From NCBI GenBank assembly GCA_047495785.1, contig JBLDXI010000054.1:4154001-4218000 (forward strand): a DNA stretch of 64,000 nt, read 5' to 3'. This document shows, one piece after another, positions 31,216-45,510 of the stretch. This DNA is from Lepidodermella squamata (Eukaryota; Gastrotricha). The position numbers and the translations under genes are program-made. Numbering within the stretch: the stretch's first letter is position 1; the number at the start of each line of letters is the position of its first letter. Under the pieces are notes generated by a model. It saw only the letters and a list, made by a program, of their open reading frames with translations, was not told where the DNA came from and searched no databases.

Positions 31216-34200
31216 TTAACACCGTTTAGTTTTGCCTGAAGAATGCTTGCGATCCTTCGGAGGCCGTCTCGCGTCGCCTGGTGTCGCGAGTGTCGACGGC
31301 ATACCGCCCGAGTAGGGAGGGGGCACGGGTGGCGGCACGTGACCTGCCGGGGTCGCCGGTGGGGAAGATGCAGGGGTGGACGCATGAACAGGTAGCAGTA
31401 GGACGAGTTGCGACGCCGTAGACGAGAAAAGACCCGATGCGCGACGGTACTCTTGATGCGCTGCCGATTCGGTGGGCAATGATGTCGATGAGACCCACGA
31501 ATCTTCGACTACTTTGGCCGGTTGGTTGTACGCCGCGCTCACCGGCTGACCTTCACCGCTGTTACCGGTGCCGGTACTCATAGAGGTACCGGCCGAGGAT
31601 GATAAGGACCCTGAGGCGACGCACGACAGGCCCGTCATGCCGCCAACTGCCACAGGCAACGAAACCTTGCCCTTGACGGCGATTGGAGCAGCGGCGTGTT
31701 GCCAGTGTTGTTGCGGCATCGGCGCCGGCGCCATCGAGTGGACACGAACTGGTTTGGGCCGAGCAGAAGGCTCGTCAGTCACAACCCCGACCATAGGTGG
31801 GGGCGGAAGCACAACATTGCTGCTGTGGCGACGTTTGGCGAACGACGACGCGCTAGATGGCTTGCGCGAACCGCCGGCGCCTGCCATTTTAGCTTTGGCC
31901 GCCAAGTCAGGTCGCGTGCCGATAGGCCCAAACAAGGCAAGAAAGACAGGCAGCACGATCATAGCGTGAAGCGAGGATAGGACGATGCAAATGAACAAGG
32001 TCTTGAAAAAAGTGCGGAAGATGTACGCCTCCGTCGTAGCCATGGCCATGATCGACAGCGTAGTAGCGCAGCCGGCCTGTACGACCGTGAGGCCCAAGTC
32101 GCAAATGGCTTCGACGGTCTTCTCGCGTCGCGACTCGTGCTCGGAGATGACGTAGGCGTGCATGAGATGGGTGGCGTAGTCGACGCAGTAACCGACGCAG
32201 ATGATGATGCATACCATGGAAATTGAGTCGAGATCAACCGACCAGAACGACATGAGGCCGAAAATGCCGACGATAATCGAAAGAATGGTCATGAACAGCC
32301 AGAAAATGCACACCGGATGCACGATCATGAACATAGATGCAATAATGACGGAGGCGATGGCGATGAGGATGTTGTAGATGGTGAGTGGCAGCACAGTGAT
32401 GTACTGGTCGTAGAAGACGAACTCTTGGTTGTAGGCGAAGACGCCGAGTTGTGGGTACGAGTCGGCGACTTCACGCGCCCTTGTCATAATGAGGCGCTCG
32501 CGGTTCGAGTCGATGACGTCGCGAGACACAACGACGCCGCGAGACGCCAGGATTCGCGTTCCCGTCTCGTCGAATCGAATGTCATCCTCGTACTTTTTGT
32601 ATTTAGAATGGCGCAGAAACTTGCAGCGTAGGATGTTTACAAAATAGGTTAGATCGAGGCGTTCGCTCGTCGGCGACAGCACGTCCGTCACGTTGCGCAG
32701 GTACGCCACGTAGTCGCGCAGCCAGAATTCGGTGATATGCTCGCCCCAAAATAGATCATTGCTTGAAGATTCAAGTTTCGTAAACATTTCGAGCGCATCC
32801 CTTTGTACGATTGGATCGGAGTAGTCTAGCTGCTGGTTGTGCAGGAACACGAGAGAGACAGACTGGCCGTAGTGGCGAAAGTAACGCCTCAACGCGTGGA
32901 AATATCGAACCGATACAGAGTTGTCTGGCGCCAGGTGCTCCATGCGCAAACCTTCGTGTATCTGCGACGCGCCATACAATGACAGCCCTATGTAGACGAC
33001 GAAGGCAACTAAAACGCAAATCCTGCCGGGCACGGACAACAAAGCCGGTGCATAGACATGTTTGAAAAAATAATACGCCTTGCTGTTGCCATGGTCTTCG
33101 TCACGCATTTCGAACTCGACTTCTTCTTCCTTGGTTTTGACTGGTTCAGGCGCAATGCTCTCTTCAACGCCGCCAGATACAGGTTGCTTCTCCGAGACAA
33201 GAGCGTCGCGGCTGGGCGATGCCGGCGGGGTGTAGCCGCCCGAGCACATGATCATGTAGCACGTTGAGCGGTCGTTGGCGAACGCTGATGAGCGAGGTTC
33301 AGCGCGCGTGCAACACAGCAGCGAGTGGCGATTCGCAGCTTCGGCGTGGCCGAACAGCGCGAGACACCCGGCGAAGAAGCTCATTTGCAGGAAAAAGTCG
33401 AAGAACATGGCAGCTGTCGTAACTTTTGAAAAGATCTGGATTCCTATTGAGAAAAAAACATAAATTCGAACATTATATTCATATTCCGGCTAATTTTAGA
33501 AAACCAAGATTAACTTTTGAAAACAGTGCAAGCCTTTAGATCAATAGGGGGTTCCTGAACAGATGAAAACTTCTATACAGCTAGCTACATTCTGGGGACA
33601 TTAACCCACAATTTTCTGAAAAAATCCAAGCAGTTTAGGGCTTCAAAATTTAAATACAAAGCTAGAACATCAATTTTCGAGACTTTCAAAGGCGAAGAAT
33701 TATAACGATGTGTTTTACCTGGATATGGCATGTAACTGCCGATGATGAAAGACAGGACGTTGACGAAGGAGGTGATGGTGATCGACGTGCCAGCGTCCTC
33801 CATCGTCAGCTTCATGCGCTTCTCGACGGAGAGGCGCGGGTTCGTGCGGTTCCAAGCGCCCATCAGCACAAACATGTCGTCGATGCCGATGCCAAGCGTC
33901 AGGAACGGCGTAACAGTAGATAGAGTGATGAACGGCACACCGATCCAGCCGGAGAAGCCGAAAGCTGCAGCAGTCGCCAAGCCAGTTGATAGAATGCCGA
34001 GCATTCCGAGCCAAGGCTTCGAACGTACCATGTCGTTAGAGATGCACAGCACCATGGAGAACAGAATCAACGCGGCGAGAGCGAGGCCGAATTTCGGCAG
34101 CAGGCGCATTGTAATATTTTTAATCTCGGTCTCAACTACGCTAGCCGAGTAGGGAAACACTTCGAAGTACGGGTCGTTCAAATTCGTCAGTAGCCGTGAA

Positions 34201-34967
34201 AACGCAATCTCCCAGTTCATATTCGCTACTTGGTCTTCACTTCCACCGAGGCAGTAGTACAACTGAGCAGCTTCTATCCAAGTTATGCGATTATCTTCGC
34301 CCTCGGTTCGAACACCGCCGATAAAAGGTCCGATGAAAATGTTCATGAAGTAAGGATAGGTTCCACCATAGAGCAAACCGAGTGGATTGACTCGCTTCGA
34401 CATTGTGGCTGAAAGGCATTCTTTAGTCGTTGAGCTACGTTCGCACAGCGTCTCGTAGGTTTCCTCGAGTTTTCCCTTTTTATTTCGAACTTTGAATTCG
34501 GTAAGGCGGCGGTCGAGCTCGGATATACGAAAGAAAGCCTTGGTATCAAAGAGATTTACCCCCGGCCTGGCGATGATGAGCGCATGGGCGAACCGGCATT
34601 TCGTACTCTGTCGCTGCACGTCGGAGCCTAGCGGTGTGGAAGCCTGGCTGCTGTTGTCAGCGCCGAGCAGGGACGTTGGCACCCGATCGCAGGCCTGAAC
34701 GGCAAGCTGGGATGCGATTGGCAGGCCGTTGAATTTGTACATGGCTTCACGGTCGTATTTGGCTCGGCCGTCGTCGGGCGTGAACAGGTACTCGGCGTTC
34801 GAGTACATTTCCAGCTTGTGAATGCCGGCTGCCGAGGTGAGGGCGACGATCAGCGGTAGTGCGATAAAAAAGTAAGGGAAACGGCTGACCAGTCGGCCGT
34901 AATGTGAAAACATGAACGCGAACGCTCGCTCGGCGCAATTGTAAGCAATCGTGCACCGACATGACAT
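31216..34967 (-). CDS. Patched-related (PTR/PTCHD-type) sterol-sensing-domain membrane protein
   Basis: Two large minus-strand exons, 33719-34967 and 31216-33443, joined in phase, give 1158 residues. Architecture is RND-like. An N-terminal helix (FFIALPLIVALTSAAG) precedes a large extracellular loop. The first five-helix sterol-sensing block includes LGIGIDDMFVLMGAW, the acidic-residue motif of transmembrane helix 4. The second half has a helix at VLVAFVVYIGLSLYGAS, another large loop, and a second block with ICVGYCVDYATHLMHAYV. The last about 240 residues are a Pro/Ser-rich cytoplasmic tail. This family is related to Patched and Dispatched and is strongly expanded in nematodes, where members act in cuticle and lumen formation; the substrate is unknown here. 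I chose MSCRCTIAYN as start; a TTTTTAG acceptor-like site lies about 19 bases upstream. Confidence 0.9.
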
Positions 34968-37166
34968 GAACGACACGGTGAGAACACTAAAAACAAAAGA
35001 AAAAAAGAACTCTTAGTTTTATCATTTTTTATCGCCCGATTAATTTCAATTTTAATGAAAAATTTTAATCTATCTATTTCTATAAATTCAAAAATTTCAA
35101 ATTTCTTTTTTTTTAAATAATTCTGAAAACAATTTCTATTTCAGAGTGGGAGATTTGAAAGAAATATCGGTAAAGAATTACGATAAATTATGAATCTAAA
35201 AATCATACTTGTTTCTCACCGCACACCCAAACGGCATTTCGATCGATTAAAATTAATAAAACAAAACACCGCTCGTGTCCTTGATTGTTCTGATTTGCGG
35301 TGGGTTAAGTAAAAAAATTGATTTTTCAACAATTGTCGGTAAGATCAGCTAAGAATTAGTTTGTGTAACTTTCAGTAATAAATTCAATCGAAAATTTTGA
35401 AACTATGAAAACAGTCGCGTGTCAGCTTCACCAAGTCGCGTGCTGGAGCAACTCGGCGCCTTGCTCATCCAGCATCATCTGATTTCACGAGCGCGAGAAG
35501 CCACGCAACACACGTGATGTTCGCCTTCTCTATCTCCTGAGCTATTTTACTTTGCGACCAATAAGGTGCAAAGGTAAAAACGTAATTTATATAAAGCGAA
35601 AAAAAATAATGCATGCATTAGGCTTGGAGTCTATTCCTGTCATGTCTATTCCGCCAATATAATAAGGGCAATTATCTTAGAATTGAAAACTTACGCCATT
35701 TACACAGCCGCCAATTGAAAAAGGTACAAAATGAAGCAGCCAGGAACTGTTAACCGTTGGACATTGCGTTTGATCACGTGAAAAAGATTCCTAAGTCAAG
35801 AAAAAAACAGGTAAGTCGAATGGACTTTTGCGGTCGGTAAATAATTGAGGTGGATGAGAATAAAGCGGAAATAGACCGGAAGAGAGGTGGAGTGCAGTGT
35901 CGCCGAAGTCGTGGCTTCTCAAGTAACCTTTAGCCGATTGCGTGCGCCGCTGAAGCCGACTCACAATCGTGCGCAATTGTACACAATGGCCGCGCCCGAG
36001 CCTCTTGTATTTTGTTATGCCAACACGGCTGAACGGTAACGCGACCGTGCTCGCTGAGAGAGTGCTCATCGCGCGTAATCCCGCCCGCAGTGCAAATTGT
36101 GAGAGAGACGTATGCTTCGTCGCCCTCGTTCCCGTTCGTTCCCGCCGACTGTCGTTGTCGCTGTCGTCACCAGCAAAGAACCGCTCATCCCGCCCCACTG
36201 CTACCAATACCTATGATTCTGCTGTCGTGCGGTGTGTGGTTGCCGTTATTGTTGCTGTGCGAGGCACGAAACCGCAAACATTCAACGCTAAAACAAAGCC
36301 TGTAATCCGTCGAAGTAGGCGGTCAGTCTGAAACAGAGACGCGGAACGCACGTTATTTTCGGCGGCGATGGGCGTGTTTTTCCACAATAACAGGCGCTGA
36401 TGATACCCACCTCTGCTCATCCACTACCTTGATAATGATAACGATTACCAAATAAATGTTGTGCGCCTTCGCTCAAGTAGCGAAAAACAAAAACGGCGCG
36501 CGCCCATACACGGCAAAAATACGACGTCACGAGATAATAAGTAATCACGGCTTCTTAATTAGGCCGATTTGTCTCCTATAGGTAATGGTAATTATTATGC
36601 TAGGAAGCAGGCGTGTTTACAGCTGCGCAGCAACTGCCGCAAGTGAGTTCATCCGCAGCGCTGGCCTAATATTGTGTGCGTATAGAAAATGCGGGAATGC
36701 CAGGTCACGACAATGCATTCCGTGTCTGTCTCTTTCTCTGGCTCCGTGCTTATAAAAACAATATTAGGCTGGATTCGCCCACTCACCGTGCCTGCCTGCT
36801 TTTGTTTGCACCGCCGTCTTCTTGGCTATGTTACATAACTCGGACTGCTGCTAGCGTACCAATAATGGCGCGCCCGGTCATCCTAGCGCCCGCTTGTTGC
36901 CGGTAGTCGCGCGCGTCAAGAGCCTCAGTCGCACATTTGCAATGCAAAAGCGTCTGTTGCTCTTGTGGTCAACGCGACAATCGGCGGCAAACACGAGATC
37001 AAAACACACACCGGCGAATCAATCCAAATCACCTGAGAATTTACTGACAAATGCGGACTCAGCAGTCGACAATAAGATAGATAGATACATAGATAGTGTT
37101 CACAGCAGATCACCGTCATTAAAAAAGAAACACAACTTAAGAGTGTGTCACATTTCAGAGTCATCA
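34968..37166. other. Intergenic region with GC-rich island at about 35950-36950
   Basis: This 2.2 kb region lies 5' of the patched-related gene and 3' of CPT2. The first kilobase is AT-rich. The remainder is GC- and CpG-rich, similar in style to the block at 23.3-24.2 kb and to the TCF intron island, and has overlapping open frames without recognisable domains. I take it as probable promoter or enhancer sequence and report no gene. Confidence 0.45.
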
Positions 37167-39775
37167 CTATTTTTTCTTTGGCGGTGCCGATTTCGCGGCG
37201 GCACGAACGACGTTTGAAACAGCCAGCATGCTACTCTCGATAGCCTGGGCCATCGCGGCGGCGCCGTACTTGTTGTCACCCTTGTAGGCAGTGACGCAAG
37301 TGCCCGCTTCTTCGTCGGTGATACCGTAGCCGAGCCCGAAGCCGTCAGCTACGACCGGTCCGAATCCACCGAGGCTGATGTTGGGACTCGATAGAGTGGA
37401 TGTCGAGATGATAATATGGTTAATGCGCTTGTAGGCAGGGTCGGTGTAGAGGGCCGGAAGCTCGGCTGAACCTTCAGTGAACGACAAAGTTCCTGAATTA
37501 TTCGATTACAAGTAAAACCTTAGTACATATGTTGACAATTAAAACTAAGGAGTATAACTACCGACTACTGGAAAACTAGGGTACAAACCTTTGGAAGCTG
37601 AATCGTTGCGTTTAGCTTCAATACCCATTTCCGCAAGGACACGAAGTGCCATTAGATGGCGATCCCACCCGTGACCCATGGCGGCTTCCTTCGTCAGTTG
37701 GCTGTGCTTGCTGGAGCACTTGCGAATAGCGTCAATCATCGCCTGTGAAACAGCCGAAGCATCCGACGTGCCGATCAATTCACAGGCTGTCCGAGTTTCT
37801 TGCGTCGCCGATCTAATGGTCTCAGTTCGGCCGTGACGGAACGCGGCAGTCGAGCAAGATTCGTAGGTTGGAGCCACCTGGCCGCCTGATAACCGGTAGT
37901 ACGCCAGTTGCAGCGACAACTGCAACACTGAATCTGGCGACAGACTAGCCGCCTTAATATCACCGCGAACAAGCCGCGGCTGCCTAGCAACGCTCACTTC
38001 GAACTTAGCCAATTTCGCATCCAGATCAGCCTTGGCCTTCTTCAACGTATCTTCGACCCGGGCATCGAGGTTGAACTCGAGCCGCTTCACACCTTCTGGC
38101 GCCTTATTCGAACTCTTTACAGAGGACAGTGAAACGGCCGGCTTTTCGGTTGAATCGCCTCGTACTTCGTTCATGTAACGAAGCACAGCGATGCCATCAC
38201 CCCATGAATGTTCGAAATTAACAGCGGCTTGCGCATCAGGAGTAACAACCAACTGAAAGAACAACAATAAGAGTTAAACATTTTAACGAATAATTATTTC
38301 GTGTTTGAAGCGTCTAAATAATGATGATTTCAAGTTTCTGGACCGATTTTTCGGTCTCTTTGTAGCAAAACCCAATTTCTACCCGATGATATGGACAAAG
38401 ACCCTGTCAATCAGTGCGCTAATAGGGCCATTTTAGGCTAGTTTTTTTTATGATATTTAGGACAAGCAGGTAAAAATGTTGAATGAAGTATCGAACCTGA
38501 AAGCATTTGTCGAACCAGCGATGGGCTGGGTCCCCGACCAAAAACTGAGTGACAGTGCTTGGGATGTCACCTGGCGACGTCGAGTCGAGGCAAACAGCGA
38601 AAAGCGCTGTATCGATGGCCTGCAATGTTGGCTCGTTCCCAAGATTCTTCGACATGTGTTGCCGAACATCGGCCCACACATCTCGGTCCATCGACGTCAG
38701 CAGGCCAAGAGGCAACGACGCCGCCTTTTCGTCAACCGGCAACGAAGCAATGTGCTTCAAATTGGCGTAGATGTGGTGCGGGTCGACAATGTGGCCGTCG
38801 GGGTCGTACACGTCAAACGTGTAGAATTGACCATTTCGAATGACAACAACGTGACGGGCGTTCGGTTGTGACGTCAATTCGTCGCGGTCTTTCATGGGAA
38901 TGCGGGTCGACGCGAACAGGCGGGGATACTGCGACATATCCAGCGGGAAGGCTTTGTGCAGATACGCCATGAACCAGGCCATGCGATCGGGCACGAACTT
39001 GATGATGTTGCGGAATCGCGGCGTGTCGGATAGCGACTCATCCATGTGATAGATGTCTGGGTCCAGGCAGTTCTGCTGGTGGGCGTTTCGAAACCGCAGC
39101 GATGACACGATGAGATTCGTCGCCCTCACCAACTGGTCGCGGTACTCGGGTCGGGTATCGCATTTCATTTGGATGAACGGGTTGTAGTTGAACACAATCG
39201 GGGTGCGAGCTTTCAGGTAAGCGTCGTACCAGAAATCAGCAATATAACTGGTGTGTTTATTTTGTTTATCGCGCTGTCGCAGCGCCTTGTCGAGACTCGG
39301 ACCAACTGAGCTTTCAAACTTCCTCACCACTGATTCGGTGTACAGGTACTCGGGCGATGTTGCGGTGAATAAAGCCTTCTGCGAGTCCAGGTATCTTTCA
39401 AGAGTCTGCTGCAACTTTGGAATGGGCAACCGCGGCAAGCTTTGCTGGAATTTATCTGAAAATTCGCAACAAATTTGAATGAAATTGGGTAGTTGAGTGC
39501 TATTTTCTTCCAATAAATGGTTGTGCGGAGTCCAAAAATTATAACACAGGATATTAAATTCCCAAAATTCCCACAAGAGTAACTGACCAGTTCGTAAGAT
39601 GCTGACATGGATTGGTTCCTTGGATCTGGCGGAGGAAGTGTGCCTGTATCAGAAAGATGTCAATGCCTTATTCTATGAGCCAAATCCAGTCTACTTACAA
39701 GCCATAGCATTGAGTGATTCCTACTGGAACTCGCCCGCTGGCCAGGCTTTGTCTCAAACAGTAGGCTTTAATCAT
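37167..39775 (-). CDS. CPT2: Carnitine O-palmitoyltransferase 2, mitochondrial
   Basis: Five minus-strand exons: 39699-39775, 39588-39643, 38497-39455, 37589-38252 and 37167-37492, giving 693 residues (human CPT2 has 658). The first exons encode a transit peptide ([19 protein letters not shown], then [20 protein letters not shown]) leading into the CPT2 signature [19 protein letters not shown]. Family landmarks are [35 protein letters not shown], the catalytic histidine in [15 protein letters not shown] and the STS motif in [17 protein letters not shown]. It regenerates acyl-CoA from acylcarnitine on the matrix side of the inner membrane for beta-oxidation. The start was chosen because only this ATG adds a transit peptide in frame; an acceptor-like GCTCATAG lies 14 bases upstream. 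Its 5' end is 218 bases from the RPS14 stop, on the same strand. Confidence 0.95.
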
Positions 39776-39993
39776 CGCGAACGAGAATTCTATGAGCAAC
39801 AAAAAACCAAGAACTATGAGTCAAAAGAAAACAAAATAATTTTCTCATTTTTTTATTTATTTGTTGCGACAATTTTTCACAGTCGGGCACTTCTCATATC
39901 ATCGCACTTCATCAGCAGCATACAGCCGAGAACTATTCTAGCACTCGCATTTCTTATAATTTCTAGCAATACGCCAATAGCAAGGCGTAATGC

Positions 39994-40443
39994 TCACAGA
40001 CGACGACCACGGCGACCGCCCTTCCGCCGGGTGGAGTCGGAGGGAACCGGGGTCACGTCCTCGATACGACCGATCTTCATGCCAGCACGAGCCAGGGCAC
40101 GCAGGGCTGACTGGGCGCCAGGGCCGGGGGTCTTCGAGCGGGTACCGCCGGTGGCGCGCAGCTTGATGTGCAGGGCAGTGACGCCGAGGCCCTTGCAGCG
40201 CTCAGCAACGTCTTGCGCGGCAAGCATAGCGGCGTAGGGCGAGGCTTCGTCGCGATCCGCCTTGACCTTCATGCCACCGGTGATGCGGCAGATGGTTTCC
40301 TTGCCGGACAAGTCGGTGATGTGAACGAAGGTGTCGTTGTACGACGCGAAGATGTGCGCGACGCCAAAGACCAAGTTGTTGTCGGTGAGAGGGGCGGCCA
40401 AGGTGACCTGCTGTTCGACCTTAGGGGCACGACGCGGGGCCAT
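39994..40443 (-). CDS. RPS14: 40S ribosomal protein S14 (uS11)
   Basis: A single uninterrupted minus-strand frame of 149 residues (human 151) matches RPS14 throughout. It shows [40 protein letters not shown] and the invariant C-terminal [19 protein letters not shown]. The protein sits on the platform of the small subunit beside the mRNA exit and is needed for 18S rRNA maturation. Codons are strongly biased to G/C-ending forms compared with its neighbours, as expected of highly expressed genes. It has no intron, unlike every other confident gene here. It lies between ISY1 (131 bases upstream) and CPT2 (218 bases downstream), all on the minus strand. Confidence 0.98.
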   Translation of the reverse strand: MAPRRAPKVEQQVTLAAPLTDNNLVFGVAHIFASYNDTFVHITDLSGKETICRITGGMKVKADRDEASPYAAMLAAQDVAERCKGLGVTALHIKLRATGGTRSKTPGPGAQSALRALARAGMKIGRIEDVTPVPSDSTRRKGGRRGRRL

Positions 40444-40573
40444 TTTGTTGTCAAGTTAGCAGTATAACTTTAACAAAACTATCAAATGAAAAGAAACTGC
40501 TTAAAAAAGAACGTTCAATGAGCAGGTAGAAAAAACGATCGCAGAGATAGTAGAATAAAAGAGAAAGCGCTGT

Positions 40574-41664
40574 TCAATTCATTGCAGCCGATTTTTCCGG
40601 TTCCTCCTCCTCATCGTCGTCGAGACCGTACAGCGTCATCAGCTCCGCCTTCCTGCGTTCAACGATGGCCGCCTCAACCTTAAACGTAAAATCGTATTCA
40701 TAATAAAAAAAAATGAAATATTATTGCGCCACTAACCTGTTCACGAGTGGGAAGAGGAACATGAGCGATGAAGGTGAGTTTATCGATCTCAACATCGGTG
40801 TCTTTGACTTCTGCTGATTTGGTTACTTCCATCGCTGAAGGTTTGCTTGGAAGAGGAGCGTCTGGGTGCAATTCTTTCCATTCTTTCACCAGCTTTTCTC
40901 GAGCTTTCCGCTCAGCGGCTGCTTCGATCGGGACTAGAATGCCGTCATCGTCGTCAAGGTAGCCGTAATAGTCGGCATCGATGCCTCGCATCAGTTCACC
41001 GCGGGTTTTTCTCGGGGCCGCGACAGCTGGAAATTATATTACTTGTTTAAAACAAACCAATAATTGCAAAGTTAAGCCATTTACGTTCTTGTTCGAACAG
41101 TTCTTTGACCCCGGGAAGTGCCTTGGCAGCGCCGAAATACAAATAACCTTTGACCGCAGGGATTTCCTTGCCGTCAGTGTCAACCATCTTGGGCGCGATT
41201 TTCTATGACACATTTGAATAACATTTAATAAGAAGCTTCAGTTTTGAAGGCGAATGAACTCACTTTGTAATCAGGTCCGCCAAGTTCAACAATTCTTTCT
41301 TCCCATCTTGTCTTTTCACGAAGTAACTTGTTGATTTCGTCATTAAGGTCGCGAATTTTGTACTCACCCAAACCGGCTGTTCCAAACTTATGATTTATCA
41401 ATATAACATGAAGTAAGTTATCTTACCGTTTTGAATTTGAGCAACGAGTCGAGAGATCTCCATGATTACTTGGCGGCGGCAGCGTTCGGCTTTTCGCTCA
41501 TCGTAAACCTCAGCAGTGCTGGTCGGTCGCTTTTCGGGCAAGCGAACTTTGTCGACGTAAACAGCCCTCCAGCGAGCTAACGCGGTCCTAATATACAAGA
41601 AATTACTTTCACCAACATAATTATTCATCCAAACTTACATTGCCTTTTCTGCACTTCTAGCCAT
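40574..41664 (-). CDS. ISY1: Pre-mRNA-splicing factor ISY1
   Basis: Six minus-strand exons: 41639-41664, 41427-41587, 41264-41376, 41085-41202, 40737-41026 and 40574-40678, giving 270 residues (human 285). The order of conserved blocks matches ISY1: [92 protein letters not shown], and a C-terminal helix after [12 protein letters not shown]. The junction before AGLGEY uses an acceptor GGAACAG that restores the conserved QNAGLGE. ISY1 belongs to the NineTeen complex and acts in the active-site remodelling steps of the spliceosome in the nucleus. The middle acidic region of vertebrate ISY1 is shorter here. Confidence 0.95.
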
Positions 41665-41689
41665 TTTTCGAGGATAAAATCGGGAATAT

Positions 41690-42700
41690 AATAACGTAAG
41701 TCTATGAAAATCAATGTTAGATTAAGTGAGATAAATGCGGAGCAATTCGAAGAGTAAGTGAAGATTTTGAATAAAATTTGATGTTAGCAGAGTAGGGATA
41801 AAAGGTCTTTCACCGGTAAGATTTCATCTCGAAAATCGTCATCTAATTCAAATCCTATCATGAAGTTTATAATTTTCTAGAATGGCTCCATTCAGTTTTC
41901 GACCAGACATGTGCGAATAAGAGTTAAAAGACATTTTTAGTGCAGTAGGAAGACTGCCATTGATGAAGAATTCGCCAGCTGAGCTGGTGCGAGATATTAG
42001 AGCTTCCCAAATGAGTTCTTCCGAACCGACGCATCCGAGTATGAAGAATGAAAATACAAAATAGCCGTAATCGCAAGTTATCTTCTCAACTACGAAATGT
42101 TCAAGAATATAGACACTTTGCAGCCAGTGGCGCCGAGTTCATCCGCTGCCTTGAATTATTGTCGATTGCACTGACTCTGGAAGAACCGTCAGTAGTAGTA
42201 GAGAAAATGGTAGATCAGTAGAGGAACCGGCAGCACCCAACCCCCAAATAGCCGGAGCAATACGAGATTCAAGTTTCGTTTAGTTAACAGCAGATCCGTA
42301 CCCTGTCGAAAAACCGCAGCCCGACAAACGCATTTCAGGGTTATCTTGCATACATGAGATTCGGGTCACCAAAATGATATGACCATGATCAAAACCTTTT
42401 TGTAACATTGGATATCACATCAGAATACCACTGATCACCAGCGATAGCATCAGCGGCTTGCAGAACTGGAGTGGGGAGAGCAGATTCACATACTATAGCC
42501 CAGGTTCAGCGCCTTCAACAATATCAGCGCCTTCGTGATCAACAATGATCGGGAATTTCAATACGAGTTTCCAGCGGCAGCGGCGTCGGTTTTCAATCTA
42601 ACATCGCCACTTCTCGGAGGCGCAACGTCAACAGCCAAGTTACAAGCAGCCTACCCGCTTCTCAGACAATAGTTGCCTTACATTCAACTGTGTACATCGC
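41690..42700 (-). pseudogene. Decayed copy of class III alcohol dehydrogenase
   Basis: The minus strand carries degenerate ADH5-like blocks in the correct order but in shifting frames and with stops. CKA near 42690 matches the start of the dehydrogenase. VDVAPPRSGDVRLK at about 42590-42632 matches [33 protein letters not shown] at about 42494-42560 matches the [19 protein letters not shown] zinc-ligand segment. GFSTGYGSAVN, then a stop, then ESRIAPAIWGLGAAG at about 42228-42318 matches GVTTGYGAALN and [10 protein letters not shown]. Weaker similarity continues to about 41700. The copy lies immediately 3' of the intact gene, same orientation, so a tandem duplication followed by decay is the simplest account. 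It seems to lack the intron present in the intact gene at TTGYG, but decay makes this uncertain. Confidence 0.75.
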
Positions 42701-42951
42701 AAGATATAACGTCTAGAAAATTCAAGAAATTGTTAATAATGCAATAAATTTAACAGAAATCGCAATCAAGAAAGTTTTCGATCGGTGGACCGCGAGAATG
42801 GCCTCGCGCAATTCAATAATCTATGCATTTCAATGCTTTTGTGAAGACTTCTAGTTAGATAGACATGAACAATAAATCACCAGCATTTATGGAGAATATA
42901 ATCAAATTTGGTCACTGGAAGTTTGCAAGGAATGCTAAGCATTTGAAGAAC

Positions 42952-45510
<2,559 letters not shown>

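Noticed and set aside
35791-36331. Overlapping open frames on both strands in the 36 kb GC-rich block
   Set aside because: Low stop-codon density follows from base composition; the translations are Arg/Ser-rich without recognisable features.
38419-38496. Extension of the large CPT2 exon past FDKCFQ
   Set aside because: A GTTCGATAC donor follows CFQ and the next exon resumes the conserved [20 protein letters not shown], so the extension is intron.
39324-39608. Minus-strand frame [15 protein letters not shown] as a possible CPT2 start
   Set aside because: It is out of phase with the CPT2 body. The spliced path through [15 protein letters not shown] preserves the family motif and adds a transit peptide.
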